Shown here: positions 34,736 to 46,400 of the stretch, in pieces
How the letters are laid out: every line of letters begins with the position of its first letter
How positions within the stretch are numbered: the first letter of the stretch is position 1
Origin: Liolophura sinensis
Taxonomy: Eukaryota; Mollusca; Polyplacophora; Chitonida; Chitonidae
Direction: 5' to 3'
NCBI RefSeq assembly: GCF_032854445.1
Contig: NC_088296.1
Location: 13,364,706-13,428,705 of the forward strand
DNA: 64,000 bases
Notes under the pieces: model-generated
Databases searched by the model: none
What the model saw: only the letters and a program-made list of their open reading frames with translations
What the model was told of the DNA's origin: nothing
Made by a program: the position numbers and the translations under genes

Positions 34736-34871
34736 ATCACACCCACTGTTGCGTTACGTTAGAATAAGGAAAAGCTACGATAGGGCAAGCATTTACTACC
34801 TGTAACTGTGCCATCGACAAGAGTTGATTTGTCCTCTATTCACTTACCTTTGGTTGCTCATATGAACACAC

Positions 34872-35070
34872 TTGATGTATTTATTTATTTGGTTGGTGTT
34901 TTATGCTTTACTCAGGAATAGTTTACTTATACGACGGCGCGCAGGCTTTATGGTGAAAGAAAACAGGTAAAGAAAGAGTGGCGGGGCGGGGACACACAGA
35001 TTGCTGGCAAAACCTCTTACGCACAGGCGAAGAGAAACCCAGCATGAGCTGGACTGTTCATACGTTCACG
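34872..35070 (-). repeat. SINE copy
   Basis: Reverse-complement copy with TTTATTTATTTGGTTGGTGT, AGCATGAGCTGGACT and a diverged middle. Confidence 0.6.
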
Positions 35071-35204
35071 GTTCAGCGATGTTGAGTAATACACAAGTCG
35101 CTTTCATTTACTACAGTAAGCTCAAAGCATTCAGATATATAGTGTCTTTTCTTTGGTTGTGTGCATGTACTGTAGACAGGATCTATAGCCTGTATCTCTA
35201 CAGA

Positions 35205-35345
35205 CAGATTGAATTCCAAAGCTGTTTGCCGATAAAACTAGCACGTTTCCAAACAAAAGACTGAACACAGCGGTGTGATATTTTTAAACATTCTAACTTC
35301 CGAGTTGATACAGAGCAAATGTAAAGTAAAAAAAAAATACATAAT
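35205..35345. repeat. Segment duplicated at 39125-39262
   Basis: About 140 bp containing GCCGATAAAACTAGCACGT and ACAGAGCAAATGTAAA aligns with 39125-39262 in the same orientation. Each copy is preceded by a - strand SINE, suggesting a segmental duplication about 3.9 kb apart. Confidence 0.65.
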
Positions 35346-36148
35346 GCCGTGCTGTTCATATAGATAACGATCTTGGGTGCTAAACTTTAAAGCGCTACTC
35401 TTGCACTGAGTAATTTTACTAGCTTAAGTCAGCTTAACCAAATCTTTCTCTCAGAGATGTTAGCTATTGTTTAAAAAACATTAACATTAAGCTACGGCTT
35501 AATACAAAACCTGCGAGGGAGCAGATGTATTTCTATTTAAGAAAATGAGTGAACTTGTGAAATATAACAAATTGTATGGCACGGATTTCTTCATCTCTGC
35601 TGCATAAAATATATGTGCTAGGGGCATAGCCTAAAAAAAGACATCGTCATGGCTGTCGATATCCCAAACGATGTATCCAAATTTGTGTTAATACCCTCTG
35701 TACATACAACTACATTGTGTCAGAATGCAGCAGACATTCAATATCATACTCCTCACAGTGAATGCGTCGACTCTCACTTTACATCACTGCAACTAATAGA
35801 CGCGACTGAGCTTTGGAGGCTATGGGGCGCACTTAGGTTTGTTTGGGCTTAGCCTACCGTTTTCCTCCCGCGTAACTATCTAAGCAGGATTCAGCAATAA
35901 AATTAATTTTGGTTTTGGTTAGATTCAAGATATCTGTACAAAATGTGCTATTGGTGACAATGATGTAAAGCGAAAGGTAGAGAGCGACGCATGTGCTGTA
36001 AGAGGTATGATTCAATAGCTGTTCTCTCCTTTGGAACCTTCCTGCTCCGCTATAAAAAAGGCCTGTTCATGCGGAAAAACTCACCTAAAAGTCTGTGTTA
36101 AAGCCGATGTATCAAAATCTTATACAATGTACTGTAAGAATATATTGC

Positions 36149-36150
<2 letters not shown>
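35346..36150. other. Central spacer
   Basis: No supported gene or repeat. Confidence 0.35.

Positions 36151-36243
<93 letters not shown>
36151..36243. repeat. (TA)n microsatellite, about 46 units
   Basis: Uninterrupted alternating TA of about 92 bp. Open frames across it are an artefact of the repeat. It abuts the truncated end of the Gypsy-like gag. Confidence 0.95.
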
Positions 36244-36244
<1 letters not shown>

Positions 36245-36338
36245 GTAATTGTTTTTTACAATTGTCCACAAGGTCATTTGTATTCAATTCACCATGCTAT
36301 TGCTAGTCGCAATAGCAAGATAACTGAAACGGCTCGTG

Positions 36339-36743
36339 CTACTGCCAAGTTTTCTCTCTCTGCACTTCCCTCTCCCTTTCCTCTCTCTGCACTTCCGCCC
36401 TCTCTCTTTCCTCTCTCTGCATTTTCAACTTTTCTAACTGTATCTCATGTTCCCTCTCTTTCTCTTTTTCCTCCAATCTCAACTTTTCTAACTCTAACTG
36501 CTTAAACTTAAGCTCGGCATCAGACTGACCCTCGAACTCATAATCAGATAATGCAGAACTATCAGACTTCCCTATCTCCACTAAATGTTTCAACAAAGTA
36601 TACTGCATATCTCTTTTCCTCCATGAAGACTTTACGGACAAACCTAAAAATGTCCCTAACTTAACCAAGTCTTCCTTCTTTAAACTCTCAAAAACATCCT
36701 GATTGGGCGCATTAACAAACTGTTTAGGATCAAAATCTCCCAT
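36339..36743 (-). CDS. Gypsy-like retrotransposon gag, N-terminal fragment
   Basis: 134 codons from the ATG at 36743. A helical N-terminal domain (MGDFDPKQFV..., with LVKLGTFLGL) is followed by a strongly charged Glu/Arg/Lys coiled coil (LELEKLRLEEKEKE type repeats) at residues 78-130, then the frame breaks just before the TA tract. This layout is common at the start of gag in Ty3/Gypsy elements of invertebrates. The rest of gag and all of pol are absent, so the copy is dead. The family call is by layout. Confidence 0.6.
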   Translation of the reverse strand: MGDFDPKQFVNAPNQDVFESLKKEDLVKLGTFLGLSVKSSWRKRDMQYTLLKHLVEIGKSDSSALSDYEFEGQSDAELKFKQLELEKLRLEEKEKEREHEIQLEKLKMQREERERAEVQREEREREVQREKTWQ

Positions 36744-36848
36744 TGTAAATATTTAGCCACTAAATCATTCACCGTTAAAATTAAGCAGTCGCTTCTCACA
36801 TATGTTTAACTTCAAATATGCGGTGCAAAACAAAAGGGAAACAATCAG

Positions 36849-36866
36849 TTCCCGGACAAGCCCCCA
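36849..36866 (-). other. Primer-binding site, tRNA-Pro type
   Basis: Read on the - strand, TGGGGGCTTGTCCGGGAA is complementary to the 3' end of a proline tRNA with at most one or two differences. It lies 5 bp inside the LTR end and about 105 bp before the gag ATG, as expected for an LTR retrotransposon. Confidence 0.65.
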
Positions 36867-36871
36867 ATTTC

Positions 36872-37812
36872 TGTTACGGTATTGAAAGCAGCAACAGAAA
36901 ACAGACTCAGTGACTCAATATTACAATGTAAACAATGCTTTATATATAAAATGAGACGTACAGTTTTACAGACAGTTCAACAACAACAACATAAAAAAAA
37001 ACATACACATCAGTATTACCGGTCTTTAAAAGTTTCCAGTTCACCTTTGTATCCCAAGGAACGTATTCCAGGAGATCCAACGTAAAGACCATGGGATAAA
37101 CACACAATTCACACAAGTCACAAATTGTCCCAGTCAGGTACTTCGCCAGGTTAGCGAACGCGAACACAGTACACAGGTTACACAGAACTGGAACAGTCAA
37201 GCATTTGAATGACGTCACACCCTCAGAGCACAACACAGGGTAAATACAGACATGGAGGTATAATCCACTTTAAAACAGTCAGCTCCCGCAGAAACTCACA
37301 AACGAGCCGTTCAGAGACGTAGAGTAATGTCATCTTGTGGCAGAACGAACGTCCTTTGCAAAACTGAAAACTTCAGTTTAGAGTCCTTGACGACCTTTGT
37401 CGGTCAGGTGAGGTCAGCGTGTTAAACAAATTACACAGTCAACACTGTATAATCATAATAAAGATCCGAACACCAATAAACGACTTCCGCAGAAATTCAC
37501 ATAAACCAGACATCAGTACTACTGTGGTACACAAACGGTGCCGGCATAAAAAAACTGTCCTCCCAAATGAAACTGGCATCACTAGCTCATATAAATATAA
37601 TGGACTCGATACGAGAGCGTCGCACTCTCTCCTGGCTCCCAGTGGGTGCAGCAAAAATACCTCCTCTCTGCACAGAAAACACGGCTTATATACGCTCCAG
37701 GTGGATTCAACTATTTTTAAACACAGAATTAACAGCCAATGAACAGCCAGTGAAATAAACAAAGCATTGAACAAGGTGCTTTCCATCAGGTCCGCGCTGT
37801 TCATATATAACA
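36872..37812 (-). mobile_element. Long terminal repeat of the Gypsy-like element
   Basis: About 940 bp bounded by TGTTA...TAACA ends, adjoining the primer-binding site and gag. On the - strand it would be the 5' LTR. A second LTR was not found, so the element is truncated. The far boundary at 37812 is inferred from the terminal TAACA. Confidence 0.5.
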
Positions 37813-38307
37813 GGGCCTGTTATGCTTTCACAAAGGTCCGCAGACTAACAGTACATGAAAACGTTAAATAGTCATACATAACATTATTTACATGATACCT
37901 TTTCAAATTTAAAAAGCCAAACAGCTGAAAAAAAAAGAAAATGAAAATTGAACATAAGAGTAAGAAAATTTATTGCAAATTTGACAAACATAGAGTACAA
38001 GGCAAAGATAAATTCCATAGAAATACATACTACTTGAGCAATAACAATCTGAGACCATATAACGTCTCTAACAAATTGGAACAATTTTAAACACTGTGGT
38101 TTTGCAATAATAATTCTATTTTAACAACACTACAACGCTAGACATTGTTCTTTCCGGAAATTAAGAATAATTTTATTGCAGCTGACAATATTTGTGGCAA
38201 TAACGACAAACAAACGCATACATTCTAGGCCTGTCAGATGTATGGGAAGAAAAGCAGCAATAACAACTTTACGGGAGGCTATATACAAATTATGCAAAAG
38301 TCTAGTT
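37813..38307. other. Central spacer
   Basis: AT-rich, no supported gene or repeat. Confidence 0.35.
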
Positions 38308-38520
38308 TATTTATTATTTTTTCATTTTATTTGGTTGGTATTTTACGCAGTACATTTCGCATATACGACAAGAACCCGGGGTAAACTCACTACAATCTGC
38401 AGGTTGCTGGCAAGCATTCCCACGTACGGCCGGAGAGGAAGCCGGCACGGGCTGGACTAAAACTCACAACGACCGCATTGGTGAGATGTTTGGTGGTCCT
38501 CAGCCACGGAGTCCCTGAAT
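38308..38520 (-). mobile_element. SINE copy
   Basis: TTTATTTGGTTGGTATTTTA, then GGTTGCTGGCAAGCATTCCC, ACGTACGGCCGGAGAGGAAG, CCGCATTGGTGAG: reverse complement of the common SINE with most of its body. Confidence 0.75.
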
Positions 38521-38657
38521 CCTGGGTTAGCTTAGTGCGTAACTTTATAAAATACAGCAGATAGGATACGATGAGATACGGAACAGCAAACACTGCAATA
38601 GCAACAAATCTAACTACACTACATACAAACTGAAAATTACGAAACAGGCGTTATGGA

Positions 38658-39052
38658 TACAGTTGACTGTCACCGGCCCGGATAGCACAGTTGGTAGAGC
38701 GTCCGCCTCGGGACAGGTAGATCCAGGATTAATCCTTGATCGAGTCACACCTAAGACTTTAAAAGAGGAAGTTACAACTTCCTCGCTTGGCGTTCAGCAT
38801 GAAGGGGATAGTGCAACGACTGGTTGACCCGTATCAGTATAATGGCTCGGGCGGGGCGGCTTACTTGCCTTCGGTAAGTCGTCTCAGTGAAGCAGCACTA
38901 AATAAAAGAGCGGTGGAAATCCGTCCTGCAACAAGGAGGCACATTACACGTACATGCACCCTAATGATTCCTTCGTCGACATATGACTGAAAAATTGTTG
39001 AGTACGACGTTAAACCCCAAGCACGCGCTCACTCACTTACAGTTGACTGTCA
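38658..39052 (+). mobile_element. Second-family SINE with 15-bp target duplication
   Basis: TACAGTTGACTGTCA occurs at 38658-38672 and 39038-39052, flanking an element with a tRNA-like head (GGCCCGGATAGCACAGTTGG, GTAGATCCAGGATTAATCC) and the tail TTGAGTACGACGTTAAACCC. The perfect duplication implies a fairly recent insertion. Confidence 0.88.
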
Positions 39053-39124
39053 GATTCAGAAAAAGGACACACACAGTAATAGCAGCAAATCTGAGGTAAC
39101 TGATCTATTTACAAACGTGGACAG

Positions 39125-39262
39125 ATTTAATTTCAAAGATGTCTGCCGATAAAACTAGCACGTGTGTAAACAAAAGGCTTAGCACGACCGTAGGCTATTT
39201 TTGCTCATTTTAACTTCCGTGTTGAGACAGAGTAAATGTAAATAAAAAAATGTATAAGACAT
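39125..39262. repeat. Second copy of the 35205 segment
   Basis: Same orientation and order of blocks as 35205-35345 (GCCGATAAAACTAGCACGT, CAGAGTAAATGTAAA). Confidence 0.65.
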
Positions 39263-39559
39263 TATGTGCATTTGAGTTGCAGTATAATTGCATTACACGT
39301 ACAAGCTCTAATATACATGAGAAGGACACATGGAGGGGATGGCATTATTCTTTGGAACATAAGGGTATAGATGATTTAAGGCTCTCTTTAAGTTACAATG
39401 ACGACGAAGTTACGAATTTTATTTCTTCTGTCAGTTTCTTCCCAGATTTTTCCAGTTTCAAGAGTTTTATTTAAAATAGTCCTGATTACTGTGCGCTGTA
39501 TCAGCGTTCCCATTTTCTACCCACACCCGTTAATTACTATGTCTACATCTTGCTCTCTC

Positions 39560-40076
39560 TAATTCCTTGAGGTTTTATCTCACCGAGAATGCAAACCTTG
39601 CATTCATATGGTAAAAGGTGGCATTTTTTCGTGGTGTAGTCTGATAACAGCGCCATGTCTTTAAATTTGGTGAACAGGTTAAGGAGAAAGAAGCTATGCT
39701 GGTTTGCGACATAGGCTTTTGCTATCTGTCCAGTAACCAATTCTGAAGCATCATCTTCAGTACTGGATTTCTGTTCGCACAAGTAAGTTATGAGAAGGTA
39801 CCATAGATACATTCTACTCTGGTTGTAGAGAAAAAAGGAAAAAGGAAGTAAAATAAAAACCAAACAGATACACACAAGAATGATACATATTCCAGTCGCG
39901 CTCATTTGTAGTCTATCCATTACACTTTCTGTAGCTTTATTTCGTCGTATTCAAGGTCACCTGGAAACGGCCCTAGTTGGTTGATAATTTTCTTCCCTTG
40001 CACCAGCGCTGTTCCCTTTGGCTGGACTAAGATCATACACAGTGTTGTATTGGTTTTCTATATTTTCTGACGATTT
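39560..40076 (-). other. Gene C 3' UTR region, conserved with gene B
   Basis: Collinear with 27955-28440. An AATAAA on the - strand at 39936-39941, about 140 nt after the stop, is the candidate polyadenylation signal. Confidence 0.55.
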
Positions 40077-40491
40077 CTAATTCTTATTTCTTTGCTGCGC
40101 TTTGTTGAAAGCCATGGCGTGATTCGAATAGAGCTCAGCTTTGTCACCGGAATGGGACGGCGGACTGATGGCGTTGTTTTCTTCTTGTGCTTGATAAGTT
40201 TTACTCTTGTCCTCTTTGTCGGTGACTTTGGCAGTACTGTAGATCACAGGGAAGTCATTTTCTACGTGTTCGTATGCTCCTGGTCGAGACGGAGGGTTAA
40301 TGACGGAGATTTCGGTTCGCACGATAACCGTTGGACCATTAGGGTTATCCATCTCAGTGTTACCAGGCAATGGCGGGTCCACGACACTCTGGTAGGTGTG
40401 ACGGCTAGGAGCGTTCGATGAATGTGAAGGAGTCAACTGCCTCCTTATCCTAGCCGATTCGTTGTCATTGGCTCTTTTACTCTTTCTTCTC
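40077..40491 (-). CDS. Gene C exon 7 (cytoplasmic tail type 2, stop)
   Basis: 415 bp after GTCTTACAG, phase 2. RRRKSKRAND start, VVDPPLPG, then YEHV, VIYSTAKVTDK and ELYSNH. It has five tyrosines against two in gene B. Confidence 0.85.
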
Positions 40492-43400
40492 CTGTAAGAC
40501 ATAATTACATGCGTTGCATGATATTTTTAAAGGATGTAATGAAAAATATCTGTTAGCAACATGGCTTAGGATACGTGCCACAAACTGACTCGTTCGGTAC
40601 GTGATGAAAACTTTAAATGACGGGATGAAGTAAACATAAACAATAACAAAAGCATTGTTGTTGTTCACTGACTTACTGGATTAAATATTCAGGTAAAACG
40701 AAATGCAAGCCGTGAACTGATATGAAAAGCAGTGAGTATTACAGAACTTGAGGGTTGAATACCATCGGTCAGCATAGCTGGGGGTTTGGGACCCACTTAC
40801 CGAGCAAGGACTACAACAACCAAGACTATGACAGCCACTAGGACCGCCCCTCCGATTCCAGCAGCCAGTCCTATAGTTAGTGTTTGGGAATCATCGCCTG
40901 AACAAATTGTATACGCATGAAAATTAACATTTTAGATCATGTTGAATATATTTTCCTGACAAATTAAACATTAAACATACATGTACATGTTTAATCCAGG
41001 CACAAACGCATGACTCTCTACTGATAGCGGTAATTTTTTTAGGGGGGGGAGCGGGGCTGGAAGCACAAACAATTAGTTACAGGTCGTCCTGAACAAAAAA
41101 AACTTTAGCAGCAAAGTTGCAAAGGTTTGTACACTTTTGGTGTAAGTTTTTACTGTTTCGGGTGCCTGTGTAAAAACGATAACATAGAAAACAAACAACA
41201 GGTGTACACTGGTGTTATGTAAGAATCAAATAAATGCATTTTGCTGCTCAACGATTGTTACAAACATCGATGTGTTAAAAGTGATTTATCCTGAACCTAA
41301 ATCTAAAAACACGTCATGTGAAAATGAAATTATGAACTGCATCCATTTCTAGTTTCCTCTTGGGTCATTCTAAATATATATTCTCTAAAATTGTTATAGA
41401 TGTACAAGTGTGTGCTTATGAAGAGCCCGGTCCTGGACAGTGAATGTGTACACAATCCCGCTCTCATCGCTCGTGGGGTCTTGGTGGCTCGTTTACTGTT
41501 TCCGGAATCTAACGTTCGTTTATAACAGCATGTCTTCCTAGAACATGGTGTCACTGGGCACACGTGTATCAACCATATGCCTTCGCTACATATGTCTAAT
41601 TCTGCTTAAGCCATTGTGCTCCATGTAGGAGGCGTAATTTCCTGCTTTTTATGCATTTGCATCAACAGTTAGAGTGGAAGTAACTGAGGAAAACTGACAA
41701 GAGGCCGGGTTTTACCGGTTATGTGTGACCATTTTGCCAACCATCACACTGTTACCGCAGCTCTGGCTTTTCTGTCTATGTTGTACGTCTTAATTATTTC
41801 CTGGTCTGTATGCATACGTGTACATATACTACCAGTGTATATACTATGGCATGCACATTTAAACTGTATCTACGTAGACGCGCATGCGCATGACGACCCT
41901 GCTTGAGATCGTGATGGAGTATCTTTGACTGTCCTCGGCATGTTTTTTCAAAACATGGCCGTCCTGACCTGGGGCGATCAGATGTGTGCGTTTAATGCAC
42001 ATGTGTTGTGAATTGTCCATCTACTACATTTCATAGCACGTGCAGTAGTTTCAGTTGCGCTTTGATTGAACAAGATATACAGCCCCTAGTCAAGACTGCT
42101 GAATAAGACACAAGTATCAAGCAGAGTACCAAATATTCTGGACCGTCTGTTCCTTTTTACTTACAAGAGAATGGTAATCATTGTAAAAAAACTTACATTA
42201 AAGATGTTAGACTGAATAACCTTGACGAGCTAGTTTTTGCAGTAATAACTCGTATACTCCATTGAAATTGTCCCATGAGACGCTACAAACGCCACAAAGT
42301 GGGATGTATGTATACGGCATATGCAGGGCCCAAAGGTAAATTGCTATCAAAGTAAGGACAATTTACAGGGTAAAAATTGAAACTATCCATATTGTTAAGG
42401 TTTTTAATACAAGTCAAGACAAGAAAAGTGTCTCTTTGCAACTCTTCTGACTTTGCTATCTTGACGTATTTCTAACAAGGCAGTGACACTTTCTGCTTAA
42501 TTGAGCGTTTCACAGAGTACAAGAATAGACAGTTTGTATGGCGCAGTTCGTGTGTAGTTTATTTTAACCTGTATCTACATCAACCTGGCGTTGGGTGGGT
42601 GGTCAAACTGGTGTTTGGGGCAACAAAATTGCACAAAAAAACGTTACTACCCCGGATCTGCCAGTAGGGGCGGCTCTCAGCCACATTTCATAAAGAAGGG
42701 CTTATCTCATTCAGTTTAGACTGCTATCTGATGACAAATACAACTTCATGCAAACAATATTATACAAATAAGTGTGAACGAATATGTCGATTATTCGACG
42801 AATATGTCGATTATTGATGGATTAATATAATTCATCAAGTAAAATTATACAAGACCTTTGATGTCAGCTGTTTCTGTCTCTTCTTGGAATAGACAGTTTC
42901 AAAAACTTCGCCATCATCAGTAATATAGGCTAAACATTGCACAAAAAATGAATGAAAGTATTATTGGTATCTTTCCGACAGTATAACGATGAGCGACTTG
43001 TTTCACCAGCAGTCTACATAGAAAATCCTGTAAGCTTACCTTGGGTTGGACTGGCTCCTTCCGTGGTGATATGGGCAGTTGATATCCGCACGGTTATGGT
43101 AGGTTTACCTAAAATTGCGAAATAAAACTGGCGTTTGCAGGCGAACAGCTGTTAATTATCAGATGAATTTTATTATTCTGTCTTCCCATTGATTATAATC
43201 AGTTTATAATCCGATGGGCAAGTCCCGATCACATTAAAACATGCAATCTATCTCAGTTTTCTGCGCAGAAATAGTGGCTTGTGTCTTTTTTCATTTACTG
43301 CTTTTTATTTTATTTTTTTTTTTTGTAAAACTTTTGCAGCAGTTGGATTTGTTAAGAAATTACCTATAAACAAATGTATGTTCCAGTCTGTAAAACACCA

Positions 43401-46400
43401 ATCCATCTGTTTGAATATGTCACTTTCATGACAGTTTTCAATTAAATGGAAGATGCGAATAGGCCACTGCCACACTCCGGACTTTTGTACTTTAAATAAC
43501 TCGTCAGGTTCGAATACAGGGCGCCACTGACCAGAAGATGAAGGTAGATTGTAATGTATTAATACACTTCAAGAGACCTCGCAATACATGGATAGATACA
43601 AATGCGTGTTAAGTTTTAGGCCTATGTCGATTCTCACAAATGGTATTTAGACAAAATATCAGCGAGTTATTGTATAGTAGCTTAATTAGATGTATCCCAC
43701 ACTATATGATCTCAACGCCTTAACTAATGTATATTTTCTGGGAAAATGTTACGCTAAGATATAAACTTTTACAATTACAAACTCCTAAAGTTTGAAATTA
43801 TCAGATATATCGGAATTTTGGTATATGGCAATAAAATACCCAAAAGCTTTTATATAAATACAGCAACAGGAAACAGAGCCTCAGCAATCGCAAGAGAAAT
43901 CAGTATTCATTTTACGGCGAAAATGCTGTGAACACCACAGTACACTACATCACAGAAAAAAAAGAGCAACGATGACAGTGTGATATTTGGCGAATGATGG
44001 GAATAAAGCCTCGCAGTTTTACCTCAGTTTAGGGTTTTTCTTACATTTGAGATACTGCCATGATGTGAATAACATACAAGTATCTATAAGGACACGGGCT
44101 TCCTCTTGACATGTTTCAGAAATGCATTGGTTCTTTTATGTTTCCAGTTTTGTTAAATGTCAATAATTTGATAGAACCTACCTGTATATGGCTCACCCAA
44201 ACATTGTCCTATAGATGACAGTGTGGCTCCTTCAGAACACTGGCACAGGTCCTTGTTTTCACCTGCAGAGTCCGTACACGTGGTGTTGTCAGGACACTTA
44301 CTGCCTTTAAGGTCACATTTTTCTACAATATACAGGATAATGAGAGCACATATTTTAGCGGCATGTTTTGTCCTTAGTAACCTGTGAATTATAGTACTGG
44401 AAAAAAACAATCCAAGTGTCTAAATCCGCGCTGCATTCTGTTATGTAGCGGACAGTAAAGTTAAAGCGAGAAAGGACTATCGTGTAAGCTCATGTCGAAA
44501 GGCTGATGCGCTGCTAAGACCATTATCTGGTGTCCGTCTGCTAAATGTTCACACTTAAAAAAAATTAAAAAATCACTTATTTGGGAAAAGGGCACATTTA
44601 AATCAATAGATAATAGATTTCTCATTTCCTCAAATCGGATATTTGCTAGAAAAAATCAAATGTTATGTTCCCCACTGGTTATTAATTCTGACTACCTCAG
44701 TAGGTAATGTTAGGGAATGTGAAAATGTGTTAAAATGTTACAATATTATAACCGATCTAAGCGAGTGTGTTTATTCTGCTCTTCAGTATTAGGAGAAATT
44801 GTACCATTAATCAACTGTTTCAAACATATGTCTTTCCTGAATGAGCCCTCAATATGCTGTTGTGGTCCAGGGTTTTAATTTCACGGAACTCTGGTTTGGT
44901 GCTGCTATCCTGTAATGAAATCGTACACCAGTTTTTACCCACGATGTACTGTGAAATGAAATGATTGCGTCATAAGGACAAGCCTTCTGTTTGGTACAAA
45001 TGGTATCCCACAAAAGTACCATAAAACCAGGTCACGCCTCGAAATTCAGAAATGTGGACTGCTTGTCTGACAGGGAATCCGTGGAGACGTATGGAAACAC
45101 CTGAACAAATTCCTCAGTTTAAATACCCATCGTTAGCCCATTTTTTCAGCATGGTAACAAACAAACACTGGGTTGTTATGATTACCATGATGACTACTTA
45201 AAAATATGCCAATTCCTCATACCAATACATATATCGCTGTTTCACCTGCAACACTACGGATGAATGTAACCTTGTATAAGTCCGTGAAGTCGGCTAACAA
45301 TTACAATGATCAGTTGTGGATATACATTTGATTACCATTTCGGAATTACAATTTTACATTTATAATAGTAGGCCTACTTTAACTTACCCACACAGTACCA
45401 CAGGGATGGAGATGTGCCCTTCAGTTCTCTTGGTTCACCATTGTTGATTGAGCATCTACATCCACTCCTGTCCGTGTTACATTCTGTTCTGTAACCACAC
45501 AGTTTATCTCCACATTCTGTAACTCCCTCACCTTAGGACACAGACAAATATAGCTGGTTATCAACAGTACATTGTCCTTCTGAATCACACTAACCTTCCG
45601 TTCAAAGAATATTTTCTCTTATTTTCTTGAGAGACCACAAAATTCATCTTTGCACTGTGTAAGTCCCGAGCCTTTTGATAGAGGCAGTGAGACATCTTCT
45701 AACGTTACACTATACTGTTTTGTAACGTAAGCCTATAATGTCTTGTAACGTAGGCCTGTAATTTGGACAAATTCGCTCTCAGTTATTGCTGTATAATGTA
45801 TACATAACACGATGTTGTACATTTTGTACGCATTTTATAACCTTTATAATCTCTTCATTTCGATGTGAAATCGTTTGTTTGCGGTGTTTTTGTTATAGGA
45901 TTCCTTGTAACTAGATGGGAAATTGTTCTCCTATCAATCCCTAACATATCTATAACAATGATTTTGGCTCACGTAATCACATTTTTATTATAAAGGGATT
46001 TCCCTCAAGGAAAAACACTTCAACGTGGCAAAATCTGCTGTTGACATTACTTTTGTCATCTGATAAAACAGATGGTATAAATCACATCACTTCAGTTCTC
46101 CAGACACGTGTTTTTTACTAATTCTACTTCATATTCAAGTAAGTTTTCCATGTTTTTATTTGTTTTATTGCATGACAAATTACCTAACAACATCATTGTA
46201 CTACAGTGGGTCTATTTATTGATACTAGTGTTGCTAAAGATCACCATTTTATTCTAACACAGAAAAGAAAGTATTCAATATCTAGGACGTAAAAATTCGT
46301 AATTATCAATTTTTTTTCACCGCACCAAACTCCCTAATGGTTTTACACAGAGGACGGAAGTTCTCTTTCTTCAGGATTGCTAGTCGGGTAAAATAACTAT

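Noticed and set aside
36031-36505. Two long open frames on the + strand
   Set aside because: They are produced by the TA tract (Tyr-Ile repeats) and by the antisense of the Gypsy-like gag.
40092-40421. 109-codon + strand frame
   Set aside because: Antisense shadow of the gene C tail exon; the frame at 27550-27786 opposite the gene B tail is the same kind of shadow.
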